Assembly: GCA_946413885.1 (NCBI GenBank)
Contig: CAMKMK010000136.1
Span: forward strand, 1-6,197
Length of the DNA: 6,197 bases
Direction: 5' to 3'
Origin: an uncultured Prevotellaceae bacterium
GTDB lineage: Bacteria; Bacteroidota; Bacteroidia; Bacteroidales; Bacteroidaceae
In this document: positions 6,069 through 6,197 of the stretch, one piece after another
How the letters are laid out: every line of letters starts with the position of its first letter
Position numbering within the stretch: the first letter of the stretch is position 1
The notes under the pieces: generated by a model
Told to the model about the DNA's origin: nothing
Seen by the model: only the letters and a program-made list of their open reading frames with translations
The model's database searches: none
Translations under genes and position numbers: made by a program

Positions 6069-6197
6069 TGGAGTATTATGCTATTCTGGTAGCAGGTGGT
6101 AAGGGAGTGCGTATGGGGGGAGATGTCCCCAAGCAATTCTTGCCGATTGGTGGACGACCCGTTTTGATGCGGACCATCGATTCTTTTGTGGAGGCTT
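6068..6197 (+). CDS. ispD: 2-C-methyl-D-erythritol 4-phosphate cytidylyltransferase, N-terminal part (3' truncated by window)
   Basis: ATG 6068-6070 shares its A with the TGA stop of the DJ-1 gene. The 43 complete codons read MEYYAILVAGGKGVRMG, then GDVPKQFLPIGGRPVLMRTI and DSFVEA to the window edge. This is the nucleotide-binding start of IspD: the glycine-rich LVAGGKGVRMG loop that binds CTP, followed by PKQFLPIGGRPVL, which carries the conserved family lysine. IspD makes CDP-methylerythritol in the non-mevalonate isoprenoid pathway. The rest of the protein lies beyond the right edge. Other small nucleotidyltransferases share the loop, but the PKQFLPIGG run is typical of IspD. Confidence 0.93.
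   Translation, partial: MEYYAILVAGGKGVRMGGDVPKQFLPIGGRPVLMRTIDSFVEA

Overview
The window looks like a chromosomal segment from a Bacteroidota bacterium, most likely order Bacteroidales (Bacteroides/Prevotella-like). Three things point there: the secreted multi-domain glycosidase with a dockerin and a cohesin-like tail, the TAnnTTTG-type -7 promoter boxes (both read TAACTTTG), and A-rich leaders with few Shine-Dalgarno sites. The protein sequences of NAD kinase and of the DJ-1 and IspD homologues also fit. I cannot assign a genus from the sequence alone.

Layout. (1) Positions 1-2651, + strand: the 3' part of a large family GH31 glycoside hydrolase, open at the left edge. It has the end of the catalytic barrel with both catalytic aspartates, DUF5110-type beta domains, a fibronectin III module, an F5/8 type C (CBM32-like) module, a type I dockerin and a C-terminal cohesin-like module. 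The closest fit I recognise is the GH31 alpha-N-acetylgalactosaminidase group. (2) Positions 2652-2878: a convergent intergenic region with a weak candidate terminator and two adjacent tandem-repeat arrays, six 9-bp units and four units of about 22 bp. (3) Positions 5431-2879, - strand: NAD kinase (nadK) followed 15 nt later by a half-size ABC exporter, probably one transcription unit. (4) Positions 5432-5513: a compact divergent promoter in which two identical TAACTTTG boxes form a perfect inverted repeat. (5) Positions 5514-6197, + strand: a DJ-1/PfpI-family protein and, overlapping its stop by one base, the start of ispD (MEP cytidylyltransferase), cut by the right edge.

The right half is housekeeping: NADP supply, isoprenoid precursor synthesis and a DJ-1-like protein, plus an exporter of unknown substrate. 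The left gene is an accessory glycan-degradation enzyme probably aimed at host or mucin-type glycans. I see no mobile element, tRNA, rRNA or CRISPR array. The least explained parts are the tandem dockerin and cohesin-like tail of the GH31 protein and the double repeat array between the convergent genes.
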